Positions 44,387-53,605 are shown, numbered from the stretch's first letter. The stretch: DNA of 64,000 nucleotides from Bacillota bacterium (GCA_021781745.1 JAJXWH010000006.1:1-64000); one strand, 5' to 3'. Program-made: numbers and translations. Notes: a model not told the origin generated them from the letters alone.

Positions 44387-46605
44387 TATATATTCACCTC
44401 TATTTCTTTAGCTGCCGCTATTTCTTCATTGAAGTACTCAGGCATTTGATCCTTCCATAAGTTGTAGTAGCGTCCCTTTTTATCTATAAGTTCATTATGG
44501 GAGCCACCTTCTATAAGCTTTCCTTTATCCATAACATAGATTTTATCGCATCTCATAATAGTGCTTAATCTATGAGCTATAATTATAGTAGTTATATTCT
44601 TACTAAATTCATACATGGTTTTTTCTATGGCTTTTTCAGTGATTGAATCAAGACTGCTAGTTGCCTCATCCATTATAAGTATTTCCGGCTCTCTAATTAA
44701 TGCTCTTGCAATAGCAATTCTTTGCTTTTGTCCTCCTGAGAAATTAGAACCATTTTCTTCTACCATCGTTTCATATCTTAAAGGCTGTTCATTTATAAAA
44801 TCATGAATTCTAGCCCTCTTACAAGCATCCACTACTTTCTCAAAATCTATATTTTCCTGTCCAAATAGAAGATTTTCTTTTATAGTTCCACTAAATAAAA
44901 ATATATCCTGAGATATATAAGCTATTTTATTTCTTAATGCTTCTATGTTTATATCTCTAATGTTATATCCATTTATTAATACTTCACCTTTTTCACATTG
45001 ATAAAAATTCATAATAAGCTTAGATAATGTAGTTTTACCTGAACCACTTTCCCCTACTAAAGCTATTTTCTCTCCAGGATTTATAGTAAGATTTAATCCT
45101 TCTAAAATTAATTTTCTAGTTCCATATCTGAAATCTACATCTTTAAATTCTATAGTACCATTTAAAGTAGATGGATTGATTTTCTTACCTTCATTTTCAC
45201 TTTTCTCTAACTCTAAATCTAATATTTCTCCAAGTCTATCTGCTGCAACAATAGCTGTCTGAAGCTGACTTTGTAAGTTTATCAAATTCTCTATTGGATC
45301 AAGAAAATATGTAAGTAAAGAGTTAAAAGCTAATAATTGTCCAACAGATAATACACCTAAAACACATTCATAACCACCTATCCATAATATAACTACTCCA
45401 AAAATCGATTTAACGGCTCCTTTAATGGATCCTTGCACATTACCAATAAAACCTGTTTTAAAAGAACTTCTCATTAATTTAATAAATCTTCTTTCTGTTT
45501 CCCCATTTACTTCCCTTTCTGCATTAAATGCTTTTATAGTTTCAATTCCAGAAAGAGATTCTACTAAATACGAAGTTATATTTGCATTATTAATCATATT
45601 TTCTCTATTAACATTTTGTATAGGCTTTTTAAAGCCAAAAACTATAACAACATATAAAATAACTGGAATAATTGTAATTCCAAATAAAATATGGTTTTGT
45701 ATAAATAGAATTATTGCTCCAGCTATAGCCATTAAGGTATCAATCATTATAGTTAAAGTTGCACCTGAAATTGCTTCTCTTATTTTAGTAGCATCATTAA
45801 ACCTTGATACTATTTCCCCTACCTTACGTGTTCCAAAAAAATTCATAGGAAGGTTAATTACGTGCTCATAATATCCAAGCATCAATGGTATATCTATCCT
45901 TTGAGCTAAATACATAAGTAATTGAGATCTAAAAGCATTAAGCAAAATCTTAAAAATATTTAATACAATAAATCCTATTGAGAGTACATGTAATGTGGTT
46001 AAAAGATTATATTGAAGAACTTCATCTACTAATACTTGAAAATAGAAAGCACCGAGTATACCTAATATAGTAAATATTAAAGATGTAAAAAATATATTTA
46101 ATATTAAAGTTCTTTGAGGCTTTACTAAATCAAAGAATCTTGAGAATAATCCTTTAGTCTCATCACCTTTTTTAAACTCTGCTGTTTTAACCATAAGGAT
46201 TAAAATCTCTGTCCATATTTTAAAGAAATCTTCTGGTTTATACTTAACAATTCCTTTAGCTGGATCTGCAACTAAAATTTCTTTTTCTGTTATCTTATGT
46301 ATAACTACATAATGCAAAAAAGAACCATCTACAACCACGTGGGCTATGCATGGTAGTGGAAATTCAGTAAATATATCCTCTTGCTTACTAACCTTTACAC
46401 CTTTTGCACTAAAGCCAAGCTTTTCAGCTGCTTTAATAATTCCATAGGCACTAGTTCCCTGCTTATCTGTACCCGCCACTTCACGTATTTTTGATATTGG
46501 AATTTTAAGTCCATGCTGCTTTGAAATTGTAGCTAAACATGCTGCACCACAATCTTTAATATCATGCTGCTTTATGCATATGTATCTTTTAAATGGATTT
46601 CTCAT
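44386..46605 (-). CDS. C39-peptidase bacteriocin ABC exporter (PCAT)
   Basis: A 739-residue exporter combining leader cleavage and export. The N-terminal C39 peptidase (about 1-130) has the catalytic Cys in 'QHDIKDCGAACLATISKQHG', His in 'FLHYVVIHK' and Asp in 'VADPAKGI'. Six membrane helices span about 150-430. The nucleotide-binding domain has Walker A 'GESGSGKTTLSKLI', signature 'NFSGGQKQRIAIARAL', Walker B 'ILIMDEATSSLD' and the H-loop 'IIAHRLS'. Start 46605 is chosen since GGAGG lies 7 bases upstream. It would cut after Gly-Gly in the two small peptides nearby and export them. The LytTR-type repeats lie about 95 bases upstream. Confidence 0.92.
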   Translation of the reverse strand: MRNPFKRYICIKQHDIKDCGAACLATISKQHGLKIPISKIREVAGTDKQGTSAYGIIKAAEKLGFSAKGVKVSKQEDIFTEFPLPCIAHVVVDGSFLHYVVIHKITEKEILVADPAKGIVKYKPEDFFKIWTEILILMVKTAEFKKGDETKGLFSRFFDLVKPQRTLILNIFFTSLIFTILGILGAFYFQVLVDEVLQYNLLTTLHVLSIGFIVLNIFKILLNAFRSQLLMYLAQRIDIPLMLGYYEHVINLPMNFFGTRKVGEIVSRFNDATKIREAISGATLTIMIDTLMAIAGAIILFIQNHILFGITIIPVILYVVIVFGFKKPIQNVNRENMINNANITSYLVESLSGIETIKAFNAEREVNGETERRFIKLMRSSFKTGFIGNVQGSIKGAVKSIFGVVILWIGGYECVLGVLSVGQLLAFNSLLTYFLDPIENLINLQSQLQTAIVAADRLGEILDLELEKSENEGKKINPSTLNGTIEFKDVDFRYGTRKLILEGLNLTINPGEKIALVGESGSGKTTLSKLIMNFYQCEKGEVLINGYNIRDINIEALRNKIAYISQDIFLFSGTIKENLLFGQENIDFEKVVDACKRARIHDFINEQPLRYETMVEENGSNFSGGQKQRIAIARALIREPEILIMDEATSSLDSITEKAIEKTMYEFSKNITTIIIAHRLSTIMRCDKIYVMDKGKLIEGGSHNELIDKKGRYYNLWKDQMPEYFNEEIAAAKEIEVNI

Positions 46606-46697
46606 CTTATCCTCCAATATAATTTTTAATCTTATGTAATTTATATACATTAGAACTAAAAGTATATATGTTTTTTCCAGTAATTCAATATTTTTAG

Positions 46698-46786
46698 CAT
46701 GAAACGTACATTTTTCTACATGAAAGGAATATTTTCATTATTTTACTGAAAATATTCTTTTCATGCTTGATTTTGTGCGTTTCATG
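46698..46786. promoter_or_regulatory. Double LytTR-type box, divergent exporter/bacteriocin promoters
   Basis: Leftward pair: CATGAAACGTA (46698-46708) and CATGAAAGGAA (46719-46729). Rightward pair: TTCTTTTCATG (46755-46765) and TGCGTTTCATG (46776-46786). Each pair has a 21-base period, two turns of DNA, as in AgrA and PlnC-type sites. The two pairs are mirror images, one facing each divergent promoter. The 46606-46974 region has no other gene. Confidence 0.65.
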
Positions 46787-46974
46787 CATTTTCTATTTAC
46801 TTAATTAAGCATATATGAAAATATGTAAGTGTCAATTGCAGATACTTAATTGAATTTTACGCTTAGGTGGTAATATCATCTTTTGTGTTTGAAGTGTACA
46901 TCAAAAAATTAGTAGTTACTTTAATGCGAAATGATGTTTATTATAAATTATTTAAAATGAAAGAAGGATGTTTT

Positions 46975-47193
46975 ATGGAGATCTTAAACGAAAAAGAATT
47001 ATTATCAATTGATGGAGGAAATAGCCTTTATGATGCAGCAAGTCAGGCATTTTGGATTGCTAAAGGTTCTACAGAAGTAGCAATAGGTGGAGTTGGAATG
47101 ATTGCCGGTGTAGCTACCGCTGATCCATTACTAGTAGCTGGAGGTGCTGCATCGTTCAGTGATGGTATGCTTGATATAGGTACTAACATGTAG
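46975..47193 (+). CDS. Double-glycine peptide, class II bacteriocin-like
   Basis: A 72-residue precursor with leader MEILNEKELLSIDGG and a 57-residue core beginning NSLYDAASQAFWIAKG and continuing with Gly/Ala-rich hydrophobic sequence ('AIGGVGMIAGVATADPLLVAGGAAS'), with no Cys. Such cores are typical of unmodified membrane-active class II bacteriocins or two-peptide partners. ATG 46975 is preferred over starts further upstream in the frame because AGAAGG lies 8 bases before it and the leader begins there. A terminator follows. The C39 exporter is divergent from it. Confidence 0.7.
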   Translation: MEILNEKELLSIDGGNSLYDAASQAFWIAKGSTEVAIGGVGMIAGVATADPLLVAGGAASFSDGMLDIGTNM

Positions 47194-47211
47194 TAAAGAC
47201 TGGATTACTAT

Positions 47212-47252
47212 AATAAAACTACTAGTAAATATATTCTTCTAGTAGTTTTATT
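47212..47252 (+). terminator. Bacteriocin gene terminator
   Basis: AATAAAACTACTAG (47212-47225) pairs perfectly with CTAGTAGTTTTATT (47239-47252), 19 bases after the stop codon. Confidence 0.75.
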
Positions 47253-47326
47253 ATCTACATCATTCTAAATGTAATCATATAAACTCAGATGTACATATTT
47301 TAGAATAACAATTAACACTTTTATAA

Positions 47327-47380
47327 ACAATTTTAGCAATTACTATTCTTATCTATAATAATAGTAATTGCTAAAATTGT
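47327..47380. repeat. Long perfect palindrome upstream of DUF4190-like gene
   Basis: ACAATTTTAGCAATTACTATT (47327-47347 in sequence) has its exact complement at 47360-47380, a 21-bp stem with a 12-base loop. No good T-run follows. It lies 61 bases before the next gene and could be a terminator, an operator or part of a mobile element. Confidence 0.6.
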
Positions 47381-47440
47381 ACTTTCCTAAAATTAATTCT
47401 CTAAAGTACTTATGTAATTAGGAAAAAAGGAGGTATTAAA

Positions 47441-47713
47441 TTGGCAGAAATAGACTTTGAGAAAAAAAATAATAATAGAAAAGCAACAGCATCAATGATA
47501 CTTGGATTTATTGCCTTAATAGATTTGTTATTTCCTATATTTGCATTACCATTTGATATTGTTGGACTTATTCTCGGAATATTAGGCCTTAAGTCTATAC
47601 ATAAAAAGAAGGCTAAAGTTGGAATTATTATGAATATTATAGGCATGGTATTGTGTATAGCAGTTACAATTATGACAATAATAATTTATGTTAATTATAA
47701 AAGCAAACACTAG
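47441..47713 (+). CDS. DUF4190-type membrane protein, 90 aa
   Basis: Two membrane segments, about 15-45 and 60-83, with a basic loop KSIHKKKAKVG between them and a hydrophilic N-terminus. This matches the DUF4190 layout ('ASMILGFIAL' then 'GLILGILGLKSI'). The role in this locus may be self-protection or transport assistance; neither is shown by the sequence. GGAGGT precedes the start, which is TTG at 47441. Confidence 0.65.
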   Translation: MAEIDFEKKNNNRKATASMILGFIALIDLLFPIFALPFDIVGLILGILGLKSIHKKKAKVGIIMNIIGMVLCIAVTIMTIIIYVNYKSKH

Positions 47714-47767
47714 AAAAATATATTGTAATCTTTTATTCATATAATTTTGTTGATGATATGATATTAA

Positions 47768-48107
47768 ATGAAAAAAATTTTCCTAAACAAAAACTCCCAA
47801 GTTTGTTCAAATTAGAAAATAGCTTCTACCTAGCCTTGCATTTTATTTTTCTACTGTTATAATTACATCAACTGTCATGATAATATATATGTTAATTGTG
47901 GTATTTATTAACAAAGTAGATCGTCAATATATGAGAAATGTATTTGGTTTTCAAGTAAGTGGACTAGCTACACAAAGTCTTTATACTTTAAATGCTCATA
48001 CTCAGAATATCATCTCTGGTGGCAACTTTAGTCCAGAGGTAGGTACTGTTGTTACATTTATGGCTATTCTAGGTATTATATACATTTGGAAATTTTATAA
48101 GCCATAA
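47768..48107 (+). pseudogene. CPBP protease paralogue, internally deleted
   Basis: The first 160 bases align with the CPBP gene at 49587 (MKKIFLNKNSQV against MKSIFINKNSQV) but carry nonsense codons. They are joined at about 47935 directly to sequence matching its 3' part (VFGFQVSGLATQSLYTLNAH against VFGFQVSGLATQSMYTLNTP). About 570 bases, including the catalytic EExxxR region, are missing. It stops at 48105-48107. This is a decayed duplicate. Confidence 0.75.
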
Positions 48108-48284
48108 GCTTCAATTTTAGAACATACTATGATTAGCTAGCAAAGAATTCAAATTACTTCTACAGTATAATGTATACTGAAAGTTGTTACATATCTTTTT
48201 GTTGTTTAATAATACTATGGATTATTAGAGCATCATATTAATCAAGAATTTTACCAAGTATAATTTTATAGGAGATGATTTAAA

Positions 48285-48545
48285 ATGAATAAGGATAAAT
48301 GGAGTTATGTATATATCAGTATACTTATATTTTTTTCAAGTATAAATATTTTAATTTATTTTAATATTTTGCCCTTTGGAATGTGGCGATTTGGTAATAA
48401 TGTGATGCTACTTATTACTATACTAATGTTATTAAGGAGAAAAACTATTAAAGAAAGAGATAGGAACATGACTATTGTTTGTTTTAGTGCTGTACTCCTA
48501 TGGGTAATTACTCTATTTACTGACCTTTTTAAGCATTTATTATAA
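48285..48545 (+). CDS. Small membrane protein, 86 aa
   Basis: Three hydrophobic segments (about 8-27, 33-50, 62-80) with a basic middle loop RRKTIKERDRNM. AGGAG precedes the ATG. No family recognised. Such proteins are often immunity proteins in bacteriocin loci, but there is no direct evidence here. Confidence 0.5.
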   Translation: MNKDKWSYVYISILIFFSSINILIYFNILPFGMWRFGNNVMLLITILMLLRRKTIKERDRNMTIVCFSAVLLWVITLFTDLFKHLL

Positions 48546-48663
48546 GTTTTCTATGTAGACAATAGTAAATTATGATATTGTTTTTAAAAAATATTTATTA
48601 AGACTATGTAATTAGATTAATTTATTATTAAATAAATAATTGTAAAGGTGTTGATGAATTATT

Positions 48664-49500
48664 ATGGAAGTCTTACTTATAATATTATTTTCTTTATTAA
48701 TTTCTTATATTATGTTTGAATCGATTTCTGATAGAATGGTAAATAGAGTGCATAATAAAGAACTAAAGCTAGTTATTAAAAAAAGCATATTTTATATATT
48801 ATTAATATATATTGTTTTCATGTCTTTAAAGTCATTATATAGTATTTACCAATATAATCAGATTTATAATGAATTTAAGAAAACAAAAATTACTAATAAT
48901 ATTGATATTTCAACGCTAAATGATTCGTATATTCTTTTAGAAGGAAAATTAACTAGTCAATCTACTATGTTTCAAAATGAATATATTGAAGACAACAATA
49001 CATTCGCATATTTAGAAGAAAATAAAGAGCATTACAGGGATAAGACTGGATGGGAGACTGATAGTACCTCTAAATTTTATGCAGATAATGCATATGTTTG
49101 TAACCTTCCAATTGATCTAAAAACTTTTGACATTCATAATTCAGAAGGAATTAAAGAGGAAGATATTAAAGAACCATATAAAAAGTATTATAACCAAAAC
49201 TTATATTTTAATAAAAGTGATGGTGGTATGGATAAAAGAATTATATATAAAGTTTTAAGAAATAATGATGATGTACTTATCTTCTCAAAGGTAAAAAACG
49301 GGAAATTAGTTTCTCTATCATATATGAATAACCCTCTTATATTTGCTGGTGGAAACAATTATAAAAGATTAGACAGTTATCTAAGTGAAAACTCTAAACA
49401 AGATGTTACATCCATAGGATTTGTTGGTTTTGCTGCATTAGTTTTAGCATTATACAATTTTAGAAAAAGCAAAATATTTCTAAAACATATAAATCACTAA
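48664..49500 (+). CDS. Membrane protein of unknown function, 278 aa
   Basis: Membrane segments at about 2-16, 42-60 and 255-270 flank a soluble central domain of roughly 185 residues. The central domain contains 'YILLEGKLTSQSTMFQNEYI', 'YLEENKEHYRDKTGWETDST' and 'FDIHNSEGIKEED'. The layout resembles E3-ligase-like GIDE or DUF3592-type membrane proteins, but I cannot assign a family. It is in a plus-strand run between two CPBP copies. Confidence 0.5.
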   Translation: MEVLLIILFSLLISYIMFESISDRMVNRVHNKELKLVIKKSIFYILLIYIVFMSLKSLYSIYQYNQIYNEFKKTKITNNIDISTLNDSYILLEGKLTSQSTMFQNEYIEDNNTFAYLEENKEHYRDKTGWETDSTSKFYADNAYVCNLPIDLKTFDIHNSEGIKEEDIKEPYKKYYNQNLYFNKSDGGMDKRIIYKVLRNNDDVLIFSKVKNGKLVSLSYMNNPLIFAGGNNYKRLDSYLSENSKQDVTSIGFVGFAALVLALYNFRKSKIFLKHINH

Positions 49501-49586
49501 AATATTAAAAATATGTTTGAATAATAAAAGCAAACACAAGAAAATATACCAAAATTTTACTAAATAACCTTATGGAGGGCCTTATA

Positions 49587-50543
49587 ATGAAAAGTATTTT
49601 TATAAACAAAAACTCTCAAGTTCGTTCAGGATGGAAAATAGCTTCTACTTGGATTTCATTTTATTTTGCCACACTTTTAATTACATCAATTGCTATGACA
49701 ATATATATGTTAATTATGATATTTATTCACAAAGCAGATTCCCAATATATGAGTAATTTTCTTGCCAATTTAAAAACTGATGGTTTAAAAAGTAATTTAA
49801 TGATGTTTTTTAATTCTATTCAATGTATATGTATGATTTTTTTTGTTGTTCTATTCTGGAAAGTTTATGACAAAAGACCTATACGTGATATTGGACTTAT
49901 TAATATAAAAAAAGGATATAAAGACTTACTAAAAGGTTTAGCTTTTGGTTCAATTTCTGTAATTTTAGTTTTTATAATTTTACTTGCTAGCAAAAACATA
50001 GCTCTTGAAAATTCCTTACTTAACCCTAATTTTAATAGTTCATTATTAACTTCATTAATTTTATTTATTTTGGTTGGAATAAATGAAGAAATGTTTGCTC
50101 GAGGTTATTGTATGACTGTGCTTAAACAAACAGGTAATAAGTGGGTTGTAGTTATTGTATCTTCTATTATATTTTCATTAATGCATTCTCTTAATCCACA
50201 TATGAGTTTTCTTAGCTATTTAAATCTATTTTTATTTGCTATTTTAGCTTCATATATGTTTATAAAATCCAACAATCTATGGCTCTCTATAGGTTATCAC
50301 ATAACTTGGAATTATTTTGAAGGAAATGTATTTGGTTTTCAAGTAAGTGGACTAGCTACGCAAAGTATGTATACTTTAAATACTCCTGCTCAGAATATCA
50401 TAACTGGTGGCAGTTTTGGTCCTGAGGGAGGTCTTGTTGTTACATTTATAACCCTCCTAGGCATTTTATACATTTGGAAATTTTACAAACCACAAACTTT
50501 AGTTGATACCATGGAGGAATCTATTAGTTATGAGAAACAATAA
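49587..50543 (+). CDS. CPBP (CAAX/Abi) intramembrane protease
   Basis: A 318-residue polytopic protein with seven to eight membrane helices. Catalytic motifs of the Abi/CPBP family are clear: 'EEMFARGYCM' (EExxxR, about residue 168), 'SLMHSLNPHMSF' (His) and 'SIGYHITWNYFEG' (third motif with His and Asn). In bacteriocin clusters such proteins often act as immunity factors (e.g. PlnI), an inference from position. GGAGGG lies 7 bases before ATG 49587. A decayed paralogue lies 1.8 kb upstream. Confidence 0.85.
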   Translation: MKSIFINKNSQVRSGWKIASTWISFYFATLLITSIAMTIYMLIMIFIHKADSQYMSNFLANLKTDGLKSNLMMFFNSIQCICMIFFVVLFWKVYDKRPIRDIGLINIKKGYKDLLKGLAFGSISVILVFIILLASKNIALENSLLNPNFNSSLLTSLILFILVGINEEMFARGYCMTVLKQTGNKWVVVIVSSIIFSLMHSLNPHMSFLSYLNLFLFAILASYMFIKSNNLWLSIGYHITWNYFEGNVFGFQVSGLATQSMYTLNTPAQNIITGGSFGPEGGLVVTFITLLGILYIWKFYKPQTLVDTMEESISYEKQ

Positions 50544-50578
50544 AATTAATAAATAACTTTTTATATGAAACCAAATGT

Positions 50579-50767
50579 CTTTATAAGATTTTTTTATTTA
50601 GCATTACTATTCTAGTTATCGGAGGATTATTTATATTCGCTAATGTATCACATCTAGAAATATATCTATTGTATGTAACTCTATATATTGGATTTTGTTT
50701 ATATTGTGGTATTGGAATGGGAGTATTTGGTCATATTTATGCATTAGATACTTTAAGTTTAGTATAA
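50579..50767 (+). pseudogene. Fragment of a 139-aa membrane protein paralogue
   Basis: The frame reading GGLFIFANVSHLEIYLLYVT and 'GFCLYCGIGMGVFGHIYAL' matches the first half of the gene at 54045 (GLFIFTFAKLSQIEISILDI, 'EFCLYYGVGMGLFGHVYAK'). A frameshift near 50610 separates the start (FIRFF) from this part, and it ends at TAA 50765-50767. It is a decayed duplicate. Confidence 0.65.
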
Positions 50768-51364
50768 AGATAAAAAATTATTGATATCATCTTTATGTTT
50801 TGAGTCAAAATTGAATTTAATAATATCATCCCATCTCCTTCCATATAATTTCCGCGATACAATTATTTCAAGTAATGTTTCACTTTCAACCCTACAATAT
50901 TTAATATTACTCCAACTGTAATATACTCCACAATACATCACTCCATTTTCATTAATACCGTTGTTACCAAACCCATGAAGTCCACTTATTATTGTCGATA
51001 TTAATACAATAAAAGCTAAAGGAAGTGTTTTATATTCCCTGGAAATTAAAGATATTGCAAATACTAAAATGGTATCCAATATAAGAAATACCAGAATGTT
51101 TCTTGATCTATTTCGTGTGTTTGGAATGACTGTAAATTTTGTAATGCCGAACTGTTTTTGACTTTTAGATATTTTATAAACATCATAAATAGCCGAAATA
51201 GTAACTATTATTAATAAAAACAACATAAAAATGCTGAATATATCAATATCAGCTATGACTCTAATTTTTCCGACTCCGGACTTGACCATAAAAAATCCTA
51301 CAAATCCACCTATTAGCATTGAAATAAAACTAATTATAAATAAAACCTTTCTCAATTTTGGCAT
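50759..51364 (-). CDS. Membrane protein with PH-like C-terminal part, 201 aa
   Basis: Four membrane helices (about 8-25, 42-62, 88-107, 112-128) followed by a soluble C-terminal segment 'NGINENGVMYCGVYYSWSNIKYCRV', which resembles the bacterial PH/YcxB-like or DUF5673 domain ('GI.E.GI...G...W.nI'). GGAGG lies upstream. It convergently overlaps the paralogue fragment by 9 bases. Function unknown; such proteins occur near bacteriocin immunity genes. Confidence 0.5.
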   Translation of the reverse strand: MPKLRKVLFIISFISMLIGGFVGFFMVKSGVGKIRVIADIDIFSIFMLFLLIIVTISAIYDVYKISKSQKQFGITKFTVIPNTRNRSRNILVFLILDTILVFAISLISREYKTLPLAFIVLISTIISGLHGFGNNGINENGVMYCGVYYSWSNIKYCRVESETLLEIIVSRKLYGRRWDDIIKFNFDSKHKDDINNFLSLY

Positions 51365-51507
51365 GAATCTTCCTCCTTAAATTTGCACTTTCAATAATAC
51401 TCTTTTCATCCGATATCTAACCTATCAATATTATTGTAGAAAATATTCAAATTTTAAGCCTAATACTTGATTTATATAATTTGGGCTAAACCGCCCTTAC
51501 TGAATAA

Positions 51508-51537
51508 CCGCAAATAACTTTCAGTAGTTATTTGCGG
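51508..51537 (-). terminator. M13 peptidase gene hairpin
   Basis: CCGCAAATAACT (51508-51519) pairs with AGTTATTTGCGG (51526-51537), loop 6. It lies 32 bases past the metallopeptidase stop; the T-run is short. Confidence 0.6.
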
Positions 51538-51568
51538 CTGCTTATGAATCATATAAATATTATTTTAA

Positions 51569-53605
51569 TTACCAAATTTGCACCCTGTCTTCTGGCTTGA
51601 TATACATTTTATCCCCTTGCTTGATTCCAAATGTTTCATAGAATTTATCAAATTGGGCTACTGTTATATTATTTCTTACTTTATTAGGTGCATGTGCATT
51701 ATATTGAAGACTAGTTTCTTCTTCTTCCTTTGTTTCTATCTCACGCCACATAGCTGCATTACTTTCGAAAAACGCTTTGTAATCCGGATTTTGCATTTTG
51801 CTTAAGATATCTAATACACAAGCCATGCCTCCAATATCTGCAATGTTTTCTCCAACAGTAAGATCTCCATTAACATTTTTACCGTCATCTAATTTTACTT
51901 GACTATAAAACGCTCTTACTTTCTTAACCTTTTCTTCGAATTTACTATAATCTTCTTGTGTCCACCAATTATTTAAATTACCATCTGCATCGAATTTAGC
52001 TCCAGTATTATCAAATGCATGGCTGATTTCATGACCTATAATAACACCGATAGCACCTAAATTCTTTTCTTTACTTGCATTTACATCAAAGAATGCATTT
52101 TGAAGAATTCCTGCTGGAACTGTTATAGTATTTGTTGTTGGGTTATAGCAAGCATTAACTGTTTGTGGAAGAAGTGCGAACTTGGTTTTATCTACCGGTT
52201 CATTTAACTTACTTATTGCTTTTTTACGTTGAAATTTAGCTAAATTCTCAATGTTCTCCAAAAGAGAACCTCCCTCTTCATAAGATCTAATTTGTACTTT
52301 TGAATAATCCCCCCAATTATCTGGATATGCAATTTGAATACTTAATTTATCTAATTTCTCAATTGCCTTTTTCTTTGTTGCATCGCTCATCCAATCTAAT
52401 TTATTAATTCTATCCTTATAAGTAGTGATAATCTCATTAGTCATATCTGTAACATCATTTTTAACTTTTTCAGAAACATACTTTTTAACATATAATTCTC
52501 CAAAAGGTTCTCCTAATAAAGAATTGACTAGATTAATAGCTTTTTCTTCCCTAGGTATTTCACCTTGTGAGCCTGAAACTGCATTCATAAATTCTGTTGC
52601 TGGCTTTTCAAAAGCTTCGCCTAAATATGGTGCTGCACTTGTAATATTCATAATTTCCAGATAATCTTTAATCATTGGAAGATTTTCTTCTGTATACATT
52701 TCATTTAGGGCCTTTAACCATTTTGGCTCAGTTAATATTATTTTATTGGCATTGTCTGCGCTACTATTCTTAAGAATATTTTTTATATTTAAATTAGGAG
52801 CTAATTTATCAAGTTGATCAATAGTATAAACATTATATTCCTCATTTATAGCATTATCGTTTTTTGAGGTTTCCTCTCTTCCTTTTATTGATTGTGCTAT
52901 CATTCCTTCAAATTTAAATGTGTTATCAACTTTTGTTTTCGCTTGTTCTTCTGTATACCCACTTAATGTTAAAATCTTAATGAAATAATTTTCTGCCAAA
53001 CCTTTTATTCTAGTGCTATTTTCTGTTGGCTTTACATATTCATCTGAATCACCTAAACTAAGAGATGTTGGAGAAATGTAAAGAGCATGCTTGGTCACAT
53101 CTTTTAAATCAACACCACACCCAAGTTGTATTAAAGTATTTCCAATCTCAGATTCGTCATTGAAATTTGAAATATCTTTTATTGATTTAATATTATTTAT
53201 TTCGTCGATCATTTTTTTAATTGGCTTTATTCCATCTTTATTTCTAGCATCCATATTTAAAGCATTATTATATAAATTAATTATCTTCTTCTCATCACTA
53301 TTTTCAGAATAATGTTTCTCATTTGCCAGAAGGTCATTGATTATTTGTTCCTTTTGTTCTGTTATGGCTTTTTCAGTTTCCATAAATGTTGAATTTGATG
53401 ATTTCCCCGCATCTATTTTTGCAGTGCTTAACCATTGTCGGTTTACTACTGCATAAAAATCATCCTGCAGCCTTAAAGAACTTGATGTTGCTACCGCTGC
53501 ACTTGAATTTGTTTGTTCTGCTGCCATAGCATATGTTCCCTGACCTAAAAATACGGAGCAAATTAGTGCACATGCTATAATAGCTCTTATTTTATTTTTC
53601 CCCAT
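51569..53605 (-). CDS. Secreted M13 (neprilysin/PepO) metallopeptidase
   Basis: A 678-residue zinc peptidase. A signal peptide (about 1-28, 'IIACALICSVFLGQGTYAMA') precedes 'RLQDDFYAVVNRQWL', typical of M13 N-domains. The zinc site is 'IGVIIGHEISHAFDNTGA' (HExxH) with the third ligand in 'LTVGENIADIGGMACVL'. The C-terminus carries VRNNITVAQFDKFYETFG. Start 53605 is chosen because GTGGGGATG lies 8 bases upstream and it begins just ahead of the signal peptide. It could process or degrade signal peptides or bacteriocins; it shares LytTR-type boxes with agr and the exporter. Confidence 0.85.
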   Translation of the reverse strand: MGKNKIRAIIACALICSVFLGQGTYAMAAEQTNSSAAVATSSSLRLQDDFYAVVNRQWLSTAKIDAGKSSNSTFMETEKAITEQKEQIINDLLANEKHYSENSDEKKIINLYNNALNMDARNKDGIKPIKKMIDEINNIKSIKDISNFNDESEIGNTLIQLGCGVDLKDVTKHALYISPTSLSLGDSDEYVKPTENSTRIKGLAENYFIKILTLSGYTEEQAKTKVDNTFKFEGMIAQSIKGREETSKNDNAINEEYNVYTIDQLDKLAPNLNIKNILKNSSADNANKIILTEPKWLKALNEMYTEENLPMIKDYLEIMNITSAAPYLGEAFEKPATEFMNAVSGSQGEIPREEKAINLVNSLLGEPFGELYVKKYVSEKVKNDVTDMTNEIITTYKDRINKLDWMSDATKKKAIEKLDKLSIQIAYPDNWGDYSKVQIRSYEEGGSLLENIENLAKFQRKKAISKLNEPVDKTKFALLPQTVNACYNPTTNTITVPAGILQNAFFDVNASKEKNLGAIGVIIGHEISHAFDNTGAKFDADGNLNNWWTQEDYSKFEEKVKKVRAFYSQVKLDDGKNVNGDLTVGENIADIGGMACVLDILSKMQNPDYKAFFESNAAMWREIETKEEEETSLQYNAHAPNKVRNNITVAQFDKFYETFGIKQGDKMYIKPEDRVQIW

